Assembly (NCBI RefSeq): GCF_905475395.1
Contig: NC_058337.1
Coordinates: forward strand, 84,748,368-84,812,367
Source of the DNA: Chrysoperla carnea
Taxonomy: Eukaryota; Arthropoda; Insecta; Neuroptera; Chrysopidae
Reading direction: 5' to 3'
DNA: 64,000 nt
In this document: in pieces, positions 47,252 to 60,572 of the stretch
Layout: each line of letters opens with the position of its first letter
How positions within the stretch are numbered: position 1 is the stretch's first letter
The notes under the pieces: generated by a model
Databases searched by the model: none
Told to the model about the DNA's origin: nothing
The model's input: only the letters and a program-made list of their open reading frames with translations
Program-made: the position numbers and the translations under genes

Positions 47252-47419
47252 TAACGTAAAAAATATATGCGGAAAAAACTAACTGAAGCAAAGGTAAATT
47301 TCAAAGAGATACTTCAACAGCTACGTACATCACTTTTTATAGCATTATCCCCACCACTAAAAAAGTTGTAATTTGATATTTTTATAATCGTAATTCAAAC
47401 TAATTATTTTTTCTTGGAA
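47003..47419 (-). promoter_or_regulatory. Polymerase leader and promoter region
   Basis: On the minus strand GTGGTGGGGATAATGC is followed by TATAAAAAG (complement of 47333-47341), a good TATA box. A GTAAGT donor at 47059 and an AG immediately before the ATG suggest a leader intron. An (AAT)n microsatellite occupies about 47196-47249. No clear TCAGT initiator is seen about 30 nt from the TATA box. Confidence 0.5.
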
Positions 47420-48958
47420 TTCAGACAAGTTTAAACATGTTCAAACTTGTTTGAACATGTTTAAACAAGTTTGAACTTGTAGCAGGATGATGATATCATA
47501 TTTTTCAAGGTCAAATTAACATATTCTTGAGAATAGCTGACACGTGTAAAATTATTTTAAGATCAAAGTCCATTCAAACAAGTTTGAACATGTATTTTTA
47601 TTATGTAAATTTCAAGTGTCATATTACATTGCTTAATCATAAAAAAATATTAATATCCGGTCACGTGTTTTGACACATGTAAAATTATTTCAAACAAGTT
47701 TGAACTTGTTACAAGATGATGATATCATATTTTTCAAGGTCAAATTAACATATTATTGAAAATAGCTGACACGTGTAAAATTATTTTAAGATCAAAGTCC
47801 ATTCAAACAAGTTTGAACATGTATTTTTATTATGTAAATTTCAAGTGTCATATTACATTGCTAATTCAATAAAAAAAAAAAAATATTAACATCCGGTCAC
47901 GTGTTTTGACACATGTAAAATTATTTCAAAGAAGTTTGAACTTGTAACAAGATGATGATATCATATTTTTCAAGGTCAAATTAACATATTATTGAAAATA
48001 GCTGACACGTGTAAAATTATTTTAAGATCAAAGTCCATTCAAACAAGTTTGAACATGTATTTTTATTATGTAAATTTCAAGTGTCATATTACATTGCTAA
48101 TTCAATAAAAAAAAAATATTAACATCCGGTCACGTGTTTTGACACATGTAAAATTATTTCAAACAAGTTTGAACTTGTTACAAGATGATGATATCATATT
48201 TTTCAAGGTCAAATTAACATATTCTTGAAAATTGCTGACACGTGTGAAATTATTTTAAGATCAAAGTCCATTCAAACAAGTTTGAACATGTATTTTTATT
48301 ATGTAAATTTCAAGTGTCATATTACAATGCTGACTCAATAAAAAAAAATATTAACATCCGGTCACGTATCTTGAATTTTATCATGTATAAAGTGTCAAAT
48401 TACAATATTTTTCAAGGTCAAATTAACATATTCTTTAAAATTGCTGACTAATGTCAACGTCCCGCCCCCCGTTCACTCTCCGCCACTATTGGTTAAAGCC
48501 AATGACGTCATCAATGCTTAGGCAGCCATTATTCTCCTCCACCACACCTCCCGACGCCATCTTGATTTTTACAGCGCTACTATTGGTCAATGACGTCCCC
48601 CCTCCAACTTCGCATTCAACCGAGGTTTGCCCTTTTTGGAAAAGTGTACCATCCAACCGGGCTGAAAGTGGGCTCGATTATCTAACGTCCAATTCCCGCC
48701 CCCCTTTAACCCCCACTTCCAAAACCACGCCCACCACTTTAAGCCCCACTTCCGCCAAGAAACACACTAACGCTCTGTCAGCCACACCCCACCACACCTC
48801 CCAACGCCATCTTGATTTACTATTGGTCAATGACGTCATCTATCCCCTCCAACTTCCGAGGTTTCCAACATTCACCTAGGTTTGCCCTTTTTTGAAAAGT
48901 GTACCATCCGGGGTTACTTGAGGTCAAACTGGCCCAGGATCCCTGTGACTCTTCTACT
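47420..48958 (-). repeat. Right terminal inverted repeat of the Polinton
   Basis: Inverse of 35100-36418 but longer by about one subunit. CCGGTCAC marks occur at about 47658, 47893, 48128 and 48358, four subunits of 230-235 bp. The outer 430 bp gives the same 142-codon open frame as the left end, showing near identity. Small differences exist further in, for example GACACTTGAAAT here against GACACCTGAAAT on the left. Confidence 0.9.
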
Positions 48959-48964
48959 TCTAGA

Positions 48965-50830
48965 CTATTAAGAAATGACTGTCATACGTATCGATAATAT
49001 ATTTGAACTGCAGTAGACACAATAATTGAAACTTATAAAATATGATAGAAAAAGTAACTCTAATTATCATAGTTCATTTCACCAACACTTAATAGAATAT
49101 TTAAAAAAATAAAATTTTTTGAAGGAGTTCTGTATAAGGGAAAGTGTAGTGCCTATAAACAACATTTACAATTATTTGTTTTTTAAAACCATTTTTTAAA
49201 CTATCATAAATCATATTGACTATATTTTTATTTATTGTTTTTTATCTATAAAACGTGTGAACCATGGTACGTAAGTATGAACCATCGTACAACAGCAGAA
49301 TGTACCAGTAATCATACTCATCGATTCTACCTGAAGGTGCTATTTTCAACTTGCAATCGTTAAAGTTCCCTGTAAGGCATGAATCATACAGGGTACATTT
49401 AACTCTAGGTAGTTTGGTACAACGGTTTACCCTATTACTACATAAAAATTATTAAATATTTGCTGGAAACAATTAAAAAGGTATTAAAAAATTTTTGTGT
49501 ATACGAATATAATACGACTCGTTAAATTATTTGAGTATGATAATTTCATTACATATGCAAAATAAATTACTGAAGTATATTGAGTGTCACATAAATAAAA
49601 ATGTAAATATTTACTACCATCTTTAAATTTTGTAACCACTGTTATTTATTTATATTCCCATTTATGCAAAAAAAAAGATGGTATAGAAGCTATTATAATG
49701 AAATCATTTCTCCAAATTGACATCGACCCGATCCCATTTTGAAGCACTTTCAAGATTTTCATTTGCTTTGGCGAACATGTTGCTTTTCAAATAGGAAAAT
49801 TTATTTATGTTTTCTTATCCGAAACTTTAGAAAATTTGTATGAGGTAGATTTAAGTAGCAGATCTATTTATCCTAATTTTATACCAACCCCATTCGATAA
49901 TATCCACGATAAAAGGGAAAATTTGGAACGAACTTTTAGTTTTTAGGTATCTCCAAAACATAATTTACACGTAACTTTGATTAAAGGGTTTGTTGATCGT
50001 GAACACTATTCCAAATTATAAACAGCATCAGTTACCACCTGCAATAAGAGTTCTAATTCTTATTTTTATGCTTTTATCATCAGTGAACAAAGCTTTCCAG
50101 GTATTTAAGGATTTAATGTTAGTTAGATTTTATCTCTCACTCTCTCTCTATCTCGACTTTTTGAGAAAAAGCATTTTGGCAATTTATTGTCAGATTCTTT
50201 TTTTCTGTACTTCCATTCAATCTCTGAAAACATTTCTAAACTCTTTGAGGTTTCTTGACGTTATTTCAATGCCAAATGCATATACTATTAGTTGGTCTCA
50301 TCCGATTGCACAGTGTAGAATAGTCCAGAGTTAAGATATAAAGAATAATTTAAACATAGATTCGTACGTCTGATGCACTCTGTACATTATAAAAACCATT
50401 ATAATATACATTTTTTTTCGCCAAAATATTACAACCAATGAAAAAAAATATATTTTACATATTATATATTTTTTTAAACATCATGGGTATTATATTAAAC
50501 ACAAAAAAATATTGTCTGTTTAATGACCTGAGTAATTAATTGCTGCAGCTATAATACGTGTATACGAGCAGATAGACCTCTTTTTTTGTGTGAAATTAAT
50601 TTTATTTATTATTATTCTGTTTGTCTGGATGTGATATCGAAATATATACCATCACTCATAACATACAGCAAATTATTTACTTAGAGCTTATTTCAGTTCA
50701 TAGAGCATCACGACTTTTTAGCAGTGATAAATATCGAAATGGTGAAATAAGAAATGTATTTAAGGAAGTACGAGTTGATACTTTCATTATTTGATTTTAA
50801 AACCGCAACAGCAATACTATTCCCACACAC
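48965..50830. other. Host DNA right of the Polinton, no gene seen
   Basis: No gene is recognised. The 114-codon frame at 49990-50334 has a hydrophobic stretch but no family resemblance or splice context. Confidence 0.5.
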
Positions 50831-51015
50831 TAGGTATTTTTTTGAGAATTGTGCTATATATGTGATTCATGGTGTAATATTATAATGCACCATGGATCAC
50901 ACAATAATGCACTTTTAACCGTCTTCATTAATTGTAAGCGAAGAGAGTGCCTTCATTTACAATTAATGAAGCTGATTCAAAGTGCACATGCAGTACAATT
51001 CTCAAAAAATACCTA
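50831..51015. mobile_element. Fold-back MITE, 185 bp, with nested palindromes
   Basis: Terminal inverted repeats are TAGGTATTTTTTTGAGAATT and AATTCTCAAAAAATACCTA. An inner pair TGCACTTT...TTCATTAATTGTAA and TTACAATTAATGAA...AAAGTGCA folds again. A third small palindrome near ATTCATGGTG/CACCATGGATCAC sits between the first two on the left side. Confidence 0.75.
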
Positions 51016-54000
51016 AATACTTCTTCGTAGAGTATTAGCCGGTCACTCAAAGAGACGGCGCCATAAAATGTATATGATTGAAAATATACAAACTACAAAT
51101 TGTGCTTTAAGTCATCCTCTTCTTCGAGCATCCAGTAAAGTTTTCAACTGATATTATTTTTTATTGACTCTAGTTACATGAGCCTACATTTTCTCCACTG
51201 TTTCCACGATAATCTAATACATTTTAAACGATTGACAAATTAATTTATCGATCATCCAAACCCACCCACCATCCCTTCAGTAAATTTCGTTATGTTTAAA
51301 ATTAAAATATGTCATTAAAAAATATCCTTCAATAAGTGGTGATGTAGGAGAAATATTGATTAATTGATTATTTATTTATTTTAAATCGCTTTTTAACATC
51401 GAACGTTTTCATTATTAAACGCAACAACATTGTTTCCGGGGTACTGCACTTTACTCTTCCTACTAATTAATTGATGTAAATAATTTATGGAAAATTAGGA
51501 AAATTTCCCCCACCTGCAGTGCTTTTCAAGTGAATATATTTAAAGATTTACTTAAATAAACAAAATAAAACAATATTTTAGCATTATTTTTCCCGTAAAT
51601 ATAGTATTATTTTTACTACCTACAATGTCACATAAAAATTTATGAACATGTTGTTTGGTCAGTGATTTTTAAAACTATACTATAATATGGAATCCATGCA
51701 TCAGCGTAAACTTTTGAAGTGATATATGAACAATAGCTAAAAGTAAATACAAAAAAAAGAAAAAAAAAGAAAGTAAACATACTCAACTATGATGCTATTT
51801 ACTACAATCGTAGAATACAGAAATAAATATTATTAAAACTAATAAAACTAAATAAAAAGTAAAAAACGAATTATTTTTATTTTTTGAATTCCATTATGTA
51901 CGTTTTTATATTAAAATTACAGAATGCTACAAATAAAAAAAAACCTAGACAGCGTAAAGCCCAGCTATCCCGATTCAGGTCTGGATATACGTAATACGTC
52001 CACTAGGCACGGATCTATGGTACTTATCCTCCTAAGCTAACATCCATCAATTACGTGAGCTCAAAAGAGGAGAGGAGGGATTCAAGAAAATCTCACCAAA
52101 TCTCACTGGAACGGAGGGGGGGGGGGAGTAATTGAAAAATCTCTCATCAATTTAAGAAAAATTTAATTATTTTACAGATAATAAAAAAATTATTTTGAGT
52201 GTTCATTTTGCCAGTTAAAAAATCTCATGGTTATTTTTAAAATTGCTTATTTCGAGAGTAGAAAAAAAGCAGCTTATGTTAATGTCCATTCTTTCAGTAA
52301 AAATTTGTATAGAAAAAGATATTGAAAAAAATCTCACGTTAATTTTATTTAGGGGCCCTCACAAATCTCACCTAAGACGGGGTGTCAGTTTGTTATTTAG
52401 TGTATTTTTAATGAATTAATTACACTCTTAATTGATCGGTAAGGTACCAAAATTTTTGTTTTATCTAATAATATGTTTCGTCCACCATAACTAAAATTCC
52501 GATCATTATCTACTAATTTATTTTTTTTCTATTAATGGCGAGTCACCTTCTTTAAGTTGTATACTCTTTGGGTAAAAAAATACAATTAAAAAAAAAATAA
52601 TTAACGGAACTGGATTTTGGCCTAGCGAACTTCCAAAGCGGTATGCAAAGCGGATACCATAGCCACTAATTTGGCCGTTGTAGTTGTTTTTAAGAATTCA
52701 AATAATATTATTAAAGTAAGAAAGAACAGATTATCGATTCTGATTACTTCTAAGATACATTTATGAGTTAGAAGTAAAGTTTTTCTATACTTATTCATCA
52801 CGATTTTCAAGAATGCGCTGAGATCTTATAAAATTGATAAATGAAAAGGTAACAGGATTTTTATGTTTTTATAAAGTACTCTCTCTCTCCATTTTGGGGG
52901 GCAGAGGCGGATTAACAAATCTATTCAAGGCCTTGTGTGGCGGAATTTGAGGTGGTTTAACCCATTGTTACGTGAGATTTGATAAGTTGAAATATAATAT
53001 TAGAAATAATGTTTGTACATCGCGAACTAAAGTCTTTGTGCTAATGTATAAAAATCTTCAAACTGTGAGTTTTAGTGTAACTGATTCTTTTCTAACAACG
53101 TTTTTCTATTCGGCAAAACAAGATTGAATCTTACGTAAGATGTAGGAGGGGTTGGTGACGAGAATTCTTATGTATCCTTACGTATGGAGAGGTGAGGGGG
53201 TCAAAAATCGTTAAAAATTATGCTTACGTAATTATCTAATGAATCTAATTTGTATTTTCTAAAACTAAAGTACCTACGGGATATTTAAACCATGGTTGGT
53301 TGTTGTTTAATCCTTACACCGCTTTAAAAAGGCTTGAGGTTTTTTTTTTTCAACGTATAGGTAATGTTGAAGACAATCGGTTAACAGATTCATGTAATTC
53401 AAACATAGTCTACGATTAGGATAGAGTAGTAGTTATACCTATCGAGTATACAAGGACTACCTACCCATAGTATGTATATGTGAACACATATTTTTGGTAG
53501 TTTTGATTTATTTTTGCAAACAATAATATATTTTATTTATATAAATATCTTTGTGTACATATTTAGAGGTAAATGTATCTTCAATTCAGCATGGTCTTTG
53601 AAAATGATTCCCTGGAATTTGAATAGCTTGCTTCTTGCAAAATGTATATACATAAAATATAATATCTTTATTCCAAATGTGTTTAACTAGAACCTGAATG
53701 AAGTGAAATTTCAATGATTTTTGTTTGTTTGCTTTTTAGAGGATTGATAAAAGTAACTTTGGTCATCTAGTCAATTATATTTTTCAATTATAATTTTCAA
53801 CAATTAAAAGCCCTACCAATTTGTTCAAACGTATTTTATTATCTATAAATTTCTTTGAATGTATTCCGTACACGGTATACCAAAAATAAAAACACAAAAA
53901 TCGTAAACTCGATTTCCATAAATTCGCCAATCGAGGTCAGCGTTAAATCTTCAAATTTTTTCATTAACAAACTTACTCTTATCATTCCTCAAAAAGGCAG

Positions 54001-55051
54001 GCAAAAAGAATCATGAAAATTTTAAATTATAGCATCAACAATATTCCTATAAAAATTGCCATGGAAGTCATCTTTCTGAAAAATCCTATCAAATTTCATT
54101 CAGCTCTGTAAAACCAGGTATGATAGTTGCTAAAAAAAATACATAAATAACCCATTTACTGACATTCAAATTGTGAAAAACTATTGAAAATGTGTAGTGT
54201 CGTAATTTTTCGAACACCACTTGGTAATAATACCACCAGAATATTTTATGGGCTTATTTATTTATTGTCCATATGGTGATATATAACAACAATATAGATA
54301 TTATGACATGGCCTATCTCTATGATGTTAGGACTGGGACTGGGACTGCTATTATGTAATGTGTTTGTTGGCGAGCTAACCAATATTATACAAGATATATT
54401 ATATTCAAAGCATATCTATAAACGAACAGATTTAACACATTTTGTTTATACTCTTTTCATAGATATGGCATTCATTGCTTGCCTGCCTGCCCTATGTGAA
54501 CTAATACGGATTATTGCCAACAAAATGTCATGTATTTTATATGTGAAATGATGCCAAATATAAACAATTTTTATACAAATAAATGATAATAACAATATAT
54601 TTTGGGAAAAAATTGGTATGAGCTCTGCACATCCATTACATAAAGAACGGATGTCAAAATCAGCCATATTATTGAGTTTTGACCATAATTTTTTTAAAGA
54701 AAGAATTAAAGAAATCGAAGCACATTGTTGGAAAAGTGAAAGGAAAACTTGTTTATTATAGCGTTGGCAACAAAAGGATCAAGTTTGAGTTCACAAATGG
54801 CCTGTCTTCACATCGAAACCAAACGCATATCTAATAGGCGTAAATCTTCAAACATGAGCCGCAATATCTGTATATATAAAAAAGAACCCCCTTTTTCTTC
54901 TGGTAATCGAATCACGCGTAAACAGATTGAATAATTTCGCTAATTCTTTTTTTTGGTTGTGGTAATTATTGTGAAGAGAATTTTTATATGAAAGAAAAAA
55001 TTAACGAAGCGGAACATTACAAAATTTATGAAAAATTATAAAATTCAAGAA
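51016..55051. other. Intergenic DNA, no gene seen
   Basis: Low-complexity and AT-rich tracts with a poly-G run near 52116. The hydrophobic 92-codon frame at 54273-54551 is considered and not called. Confidence 0.5.
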
Positions 55052-55137
55052 ATGGTGTAAGCGCATATAAATTATGAATTACATAATATCTTCCTATGTA
55101 CTATGTATTTATTTGCGCTTCCACCATATTTATCTAG
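55052..55137. mobile_element. 86-bp fold-back ending in GGTGGAAGCGCA
   Basis: ATGGTGTAAGCGCATATAAA at the left is inverted as ATTTATTTGCGCTTCCACCAT at the right, arms of about 20 bp. It is the only locus where both ends of the GGTGGAAGCGCA family face each other. It may therefore be the minimal complete unit of that family. Confidence 0.75.
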
Positions 55138-58100
55138 AATTGTGTGCTGGTATTTGAATAGTATTGAGGTATTATTTAATATTATTCAGGTATTGTGAAT
55201 AGGTATTTACGAAAACTATACGCGAGCACAGCGAGCTCCCCTACCGAAGGCTTCAGCCAGACCGAAGACCAAAGGGCTGTCCGAGAGATAGTAGTAAAAT
55301 TTATTTAAGTGCTTTTCCAGATAAGAATGGTTAAAGTTACAATTAAATTTCAAGCACGACGATTATTCTCTTTCCTATCGATTTTAAATTTGGACCCGTT
55401 ACTTTTATTTATCGAAAATCCTGCAAATTTTCTCAACTTTCATTTTTCACATCCTGCTACAGTGAAATTAAAAAATTTATGTAGTCTCAGAGCAGGTAAA
55501 AATACCCTTCCATTAAAATGATGAAAGAAAATTTTGCAAAATTGCGAAAATTTACAGGATTTTGATAAATATCCTCCCATTATAGGAGGAGGATAGTTTT
55601 ACGTGCCTTGAGACTATAGAAATTTGTCTTATTCTAGGTTACATTTTAAAATTGTGTATGGAAAAGCTTTTTAAATATAATTTTTTGAAAACTGGTATCT
55701 AATTATATAGATGAAATTAATAATGAATCTTACACCTTCACTGATTTAGTATGTACATAGAGGTTAAACCTAGTTGATATCTTTTTAAATATAATTTTTT
55801 GAAAACTTGTATCTAATTATATAGATGAAATTAATAATGACAGCTTAGAGAAATAAAATAAAAGGATCGAAGCATAAATTTGTTAAAACGATATTTGTAC
55901 CTTTTCAGAAGATACAGTCATTATCATTGAGAGAATAAAATAGAACCCACGATAACAGTATAAAATGGTGAAGAGTAAATAACTTTTAACGAAGTAAATA
56001 TATGGAATATGTACATTACACAGCATATAAAAGCTCGCTAAACTTGAATAAAAGCTCATATACAATCAACATTTTAATACCGAAAAACAACAACGTTTAA
56101 AACTTTTAAGAATGTGTATATGCATTCCTTAATTTATTATCCTGTCCTGTACAACATAAGAAATCATTAGTGCTTTTTATAATAATACTCAATATAAAAC
56201 TATCCCTAAACTATATTTGTACTTCAAATGTAGTCTGCCGTAAAACTGACGAAACTTAGACTCTTTTTATGGGGAAACTAAGACGCTTTTTATTTGGGTC
56301 CATGCAAAATGAGATTGTGTTATTTTCAAAAAGTTATCAATAAAAGATTCAATTTATGATTCAAATAATTTCATTTTTTTAATATTTTTATTATCTTGAG
56401 ATATCATAACTTTTACCGAAATAAAGTATAATACTTTTAAAAAATACATCCGTTTAAAACCGCTTGGAGACCACATAAACAAAAACTTAATGGAGAAAAA
56501 ATGTTTAGAAACACCTTATGAGATGGATTTATATATTCCCCCAGTTAATTATTGGCGATTTTGTTAGATTTAAAGGTAAGTGTATCAATTTAGCGGAATT
56601 TTTATTGAAATTTCTTGCTTTCGTCTCACGTTCTACGCCTGCTTGTTTCATAAAAACTGTGGCATACCCAGTTGTAGCAAAATTGAATCTTTTGTGTGTG
56701 TCAGCTTCGACGTACGACTGGAGTTTTTAAGTGTTGAATACTTACAATTTGCGCTTTTTAAGAGTTGAATAGTATGCTGAGTCCGTCAGGTTATTTTCAG
56801 TTCCAAACAATAGATGCTTTATCTGTTGTGTGTACTTTGCAGTATATTTTATAAATTTTCACCAGAAGAAACCCGAAGATGTACGATGTACGTTATACTC
56901 ATTCTGTATCGGTGTATAACAATTACACTGTGTGCTGTGTACGTCAGGTTATTGTCAGTTCCATGCAATAGATGTATTGTCGCCAACACATTAGTATAGA
57001 AGTTGTACACACGCATTACAAAAAAGTGAAAGGAGCGCACCACAGGTTGTGCACCAAAACTTTTTTACTCCTCATATGAAAATCGATTCTTAAGGACTTA
57101 ATTAAAAAAAAAAAAACTCCAGGGCCGTATGAGACCCGAAAAAAGCCCTTTGATAACCCAACTCAAATTATTTTGAGCCCTAATACAGGTGGTAGGGACT
57201 GTAAGAAACATTAAAGACAAGGAAAGCCAATTATTATAGTACCTGCATTTGCCAGATACGTACTTCTTTAATTTTTTCTGCAGCCAATTGGTTTTCACTG
57301 AAAAGTGACTTTGAACTAAATATAAAATGTTTCTCCTTTAATTAGGAAGTAACCTTTTCGTTTTTCCGTCTTAAACGACGCCGATCTGAATTTATAACAC
57401 ATACACTACAATAAATATTGTGTATAATGTACATATAAAACGAAAATAAAAAAAAGTCAGTAATTTCAGGAAAATAATATATGAATTTAGTTGTTGCTGC
57501 TGTGTACTATTAAATCTCTAAAGACTTTAACTAAAATATTTCTTCATTAACTATATGATTGTACGTTCTTCGACTCCATCGTCCGACGTCCTTCGTATAC
57601 GTAAATAAAAATAAATACACAAATGATGATAATAAAACTTTTAACTAGAATTAATGAAATTTTACCAAACCCACTAACAACTACAAAGAAAAGAAAAAAC
57701 GGAGAGAAAAATTAAATGTTTGTGGTTTACGATTTAGATTTTTTTTCATTCATTTATTTTCTTCTTTGTGTGATAAGAAACATTATCATGGTTTTGAGAT
57801 CGGAATGGAGTATACACGGCAGTATACGTGTTACGCTATTTTAAGAAATTACAAGTGAAATTTACAAAATTTTAAAAACCCCCGACAAATGCGATTTATT
57901 CCTTGTAAACCGATATTTGAAAACTTAGCTTTAAAATATTCTTAATCAAGTCGGTTTGACCGTTTAATGGCTACGATGCCACTGAGAAACACACAGACGC
58001 ACAGACAAACACTTTAAACTTATAACACTCCTTCTTAAATCAATATCAAAGTAATGGTCAAGGATATCAGATGAGATGAAAAGGACACTTAGGAAATATT

Positions 58101-59252
58101 TTAATTGGAATTGAAATATTTGAGTTGACTTTGTTTTTTGAATTATTGTTTTGAATTACCTAATTATTTGACAATTCCACTTTTCGAAATGAATTGAGCC
58201 ACGTTTATTTGACCATTCATTTCCATAGTAACTATTATTTATATGTTAAAATTTTATGTCATAATCGCCAATTTTTTAGTTTTTCCGGACACGGAACGCT
58301 AAACTCGTACTTGAATATATGTTGAACATATTTAAGAACACTCTCCGTTAAATTACCTTTCAAATGAAACCAAAAAAATCAAAATCGGTTCAATCGTTTA
58401 GGCGCTACGCTAGGCGCTATATTTCGGACACTATAAGTACATTATGGCATATGTTCGAGTTGGTATACAAGCTCATCGGTGCAGTATTTTGCAGTCTGAT
58501 AAAATATTTTATTTTTTAATAATTAATAATGTTAGTAAGTAGTCATCGAGTCCGACAAATTCTCTGCTCCGTTTTCTCAAAACGATAATTTAAATATGAC
58601 GTGATCATGCTGCTTTGAAAACCCAGCCTTTTCGAAAAAAATCGTAGTGGAAAGTTTGGTAGACTCATCAAAAAGACTCCACTCACGAAGGTTTAAGTAT
58701 GTATCATTTCAAAAAATCAAATTTTAGTTATAACAACCATAAATGGTATCGACTTCGTTGAGGTGTCGATCGAAGGGTATTATGGCAATATGCTCTGAAA
58801 AGAATTTCGTAACATTAGGTTGTTTATTTTTTTGAAACTCTTTATTATACTGGGAAGTCATTCATGTGCACCTCAAGGGTCGCACGAGACCCACCTCACG
58901 GCTTGTTTTGATTTTTATAATGTGTAGGCGTGAATCCGCATAAGTATTTACTTTTAGCTAGTTTAATTTATTGAATTTTAGAGGGGTAATTTGAAAATAA
59001 ATTCACAGACGCAAACAGCAATAAAAATTCATATGACCGGAAGCTTTAACATTAGAATGTAAATAATTGATTTCATAGAACTGTTATCATAATAAATATG
59101 TTGATAATTAATCAATGGGGAAACACCATTGAATTTTTTTTACTATATTTAAATTTTTAATTAGGAGAAAATAAATTGAATATTTTATAAATAACTATGC
59201 TTTTTTTTCCACACAACACTTGAAACAATTTTCATTGAATATAATTCATAAG
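55138..59252. other. Intergenic DNA, no gene seen
   Basis: No coding exon is supported. A 70-bp near-direct repeat (TTTTTAAATATAATTTTTTG and following) occurs at about 55667 and 55782. Scraps of interspersed repeats are likely (for example AAACACACAGACGCACAGAC near 57988). Confidence 0.5.
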
Positions 59253-59430
59253 TATAATGAAGTTAGTCGCCCTATTACCTCAGTTGGTTAAGGCTTGGTT
59301 CGATTCACTCAGCCTATGAAACTGATAAATGAAATTTTCAGCGGAAGGGTGGTATCACAATGGGCTCTATAGCCTAAGTGTGTCTATCGTGGAAAGAAAA
59401 TATAACCTAACCTAACCTATAATGAAATTA
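59253..59430 (+). mobile_element. tRNA-derived SINE, copy 3, with target duplication and (AACCT)n tail
   Basis: The body is 59266-59417. TATAATGAAGTTA (59253-59265) and TATAATGAAATTA (59418-59430) flank it, a 13-bp target duplication with one mismatch. The head keeps the A box and B box (GGTTCGATT) but has an internal deletion joining the B box directly to CACTCAGCC. The 3' end is TATCACAATGGGCTCTATAG, AAGTGTGTC and then ATAACCTAACCTAACC. This tail explains the telomere-like motif seen here. Confidence 0.9.
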
Positions 59431-60572
59431 GAAATGATTCGACATACACAAAATCTTGTTGAAAACGTATATTTATATTTTATATTCCTCATGTAAAATT
59501 TGAACATAATTCTTCCCCGAAACATTTTTTTTCAAAATCACATCAATTGGGCTGAAAATCAAATGTAAAAGCCAGAATAATATTATTAAAAAATCCATGA
59601 TGTCAATAATCTTTGGATATAGCTAAAGTAAAGAAAATAAGAACCTTATCAAATATTCATATTCAACAAAATATTACGCCAAAATATTAAACATTTGTCC
59701 ATAGCTCCAGAGGGTGTGGGTTATATGATAAAATGAGCATTTTTGTGTGAGAAAGTGTGCGCGAAACTACGCGTGCCGTTCTGGATTAGCGCCAAATTCA
59801 AGTTTTGTATTTAAAAAACAAGTTTCGAGCAAAATATCAATTTTTGTAATTTTCTTTAACTTTTTTTCAAACTCTTGAAAACTCTCATATCCAGATAAAT
59901 ATAATTGTACAATCAAGTATATAAACAAAAAAAACTTTACATATAAATTTAATAAAATAAATTTATTAGAATGTTTTGGAAGTTCAAGGTTATATGTTAA
60001 AAAGATCTGAGGTGGATATTTCAAAAGGGGCATGTGATTAATTTTGCCCATCCCATCCACATCAATATATTATTAAAAAAATTCAAAATTTGGTTTGCAT
60101 TCAGTCATGGTGCCTGTTATACAATATTTACACATAATAAATAGCAAAAGTATTCTAGTTCCCTACTGGGGGTCTCACGATACTTCTTGCTCTTTTTTTT
60201 TTTTTTGGTAATATAAGCAAGACTTGATTTTGCTAACGCTTCCACCACCGTTTTGGATATACAATAACTTTTTAAGGGTCAAGCTTTTATTAAATGTGGC
60301 TCATTTCTGGTGCGCTAAATTAGAAAATAATTTGTTTATAAATATTCATGTATGAGTATTCACTCAAGTATAAAAATATTTTCAAAATTTGAGTATAATT
60401 TGAGTACCACACCTTAATTTAAGGTGTGGTAAAATAAAACTTCTAAAAATACAGTAAAAAAAATTTCTTTTAATATTCCCCATGTATTTCTTTTCATTTC
60501 ACCGACAATAAAGTATATTGGGGGTACATTTTTTGCTAAACTAATAGTTAAATTTTTTAATCAATTTTTGTG
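59431..60572. other. Region upstream of the lysozyme gene
   Basis: No gene is supported. A minus-oriented GGTGGAAGCG remnant (AACGCTTCCACCACC) lies at about 60235, and a TACCACACCTTAATTTAAGG-type palindrome at about 60405-60430. Confidence 0.45.

Larger units (their letters stand above)
35094..48964. mobile_element. Polinton/Maverick element, 13,859 bp, with TCTAGA target duplication
   Basis: The element proper is 35100-48958. It begins AGTAGAAGAGTC, ends with the inverse GACTCTTCTACT, and is flanked on both sides by TCTAGA (35094-35099 and 48959-48964). The 6-bp target duplication, 5'-AG terminus, kilobase inverted repeats and protein-primed DNA polymerase are the defining set for Polintons. 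It also holds remnants of integrase, packaging ATPase and adenovirus-type protease, but no capsid gene that I can see. At 13.9 kb it is shorter than the usual 15-20 kb. The internal region 38.05-42.21 kb is rearranged and filled with minisatellites. Similar terminal repeats and an open polymerase suggest recent insertion. Confidence 0.95.

Noticed and set aside
54273-54551. Hydrophobic 92-codon open frame (possible receptor exon)
   Set aside because: It contains a GGACTG triplet repeat and has no splice signals, neighbouring exons or family motif. Hydrophobic frames are common by chance in AT-rich DNA.
59405-59420. Telomere-like AACCTAACCTAACC
   Set aside because: It is only three units and forms the 3' tail of a SINE with a target duplication, so it is not a telomere or chromosome end.
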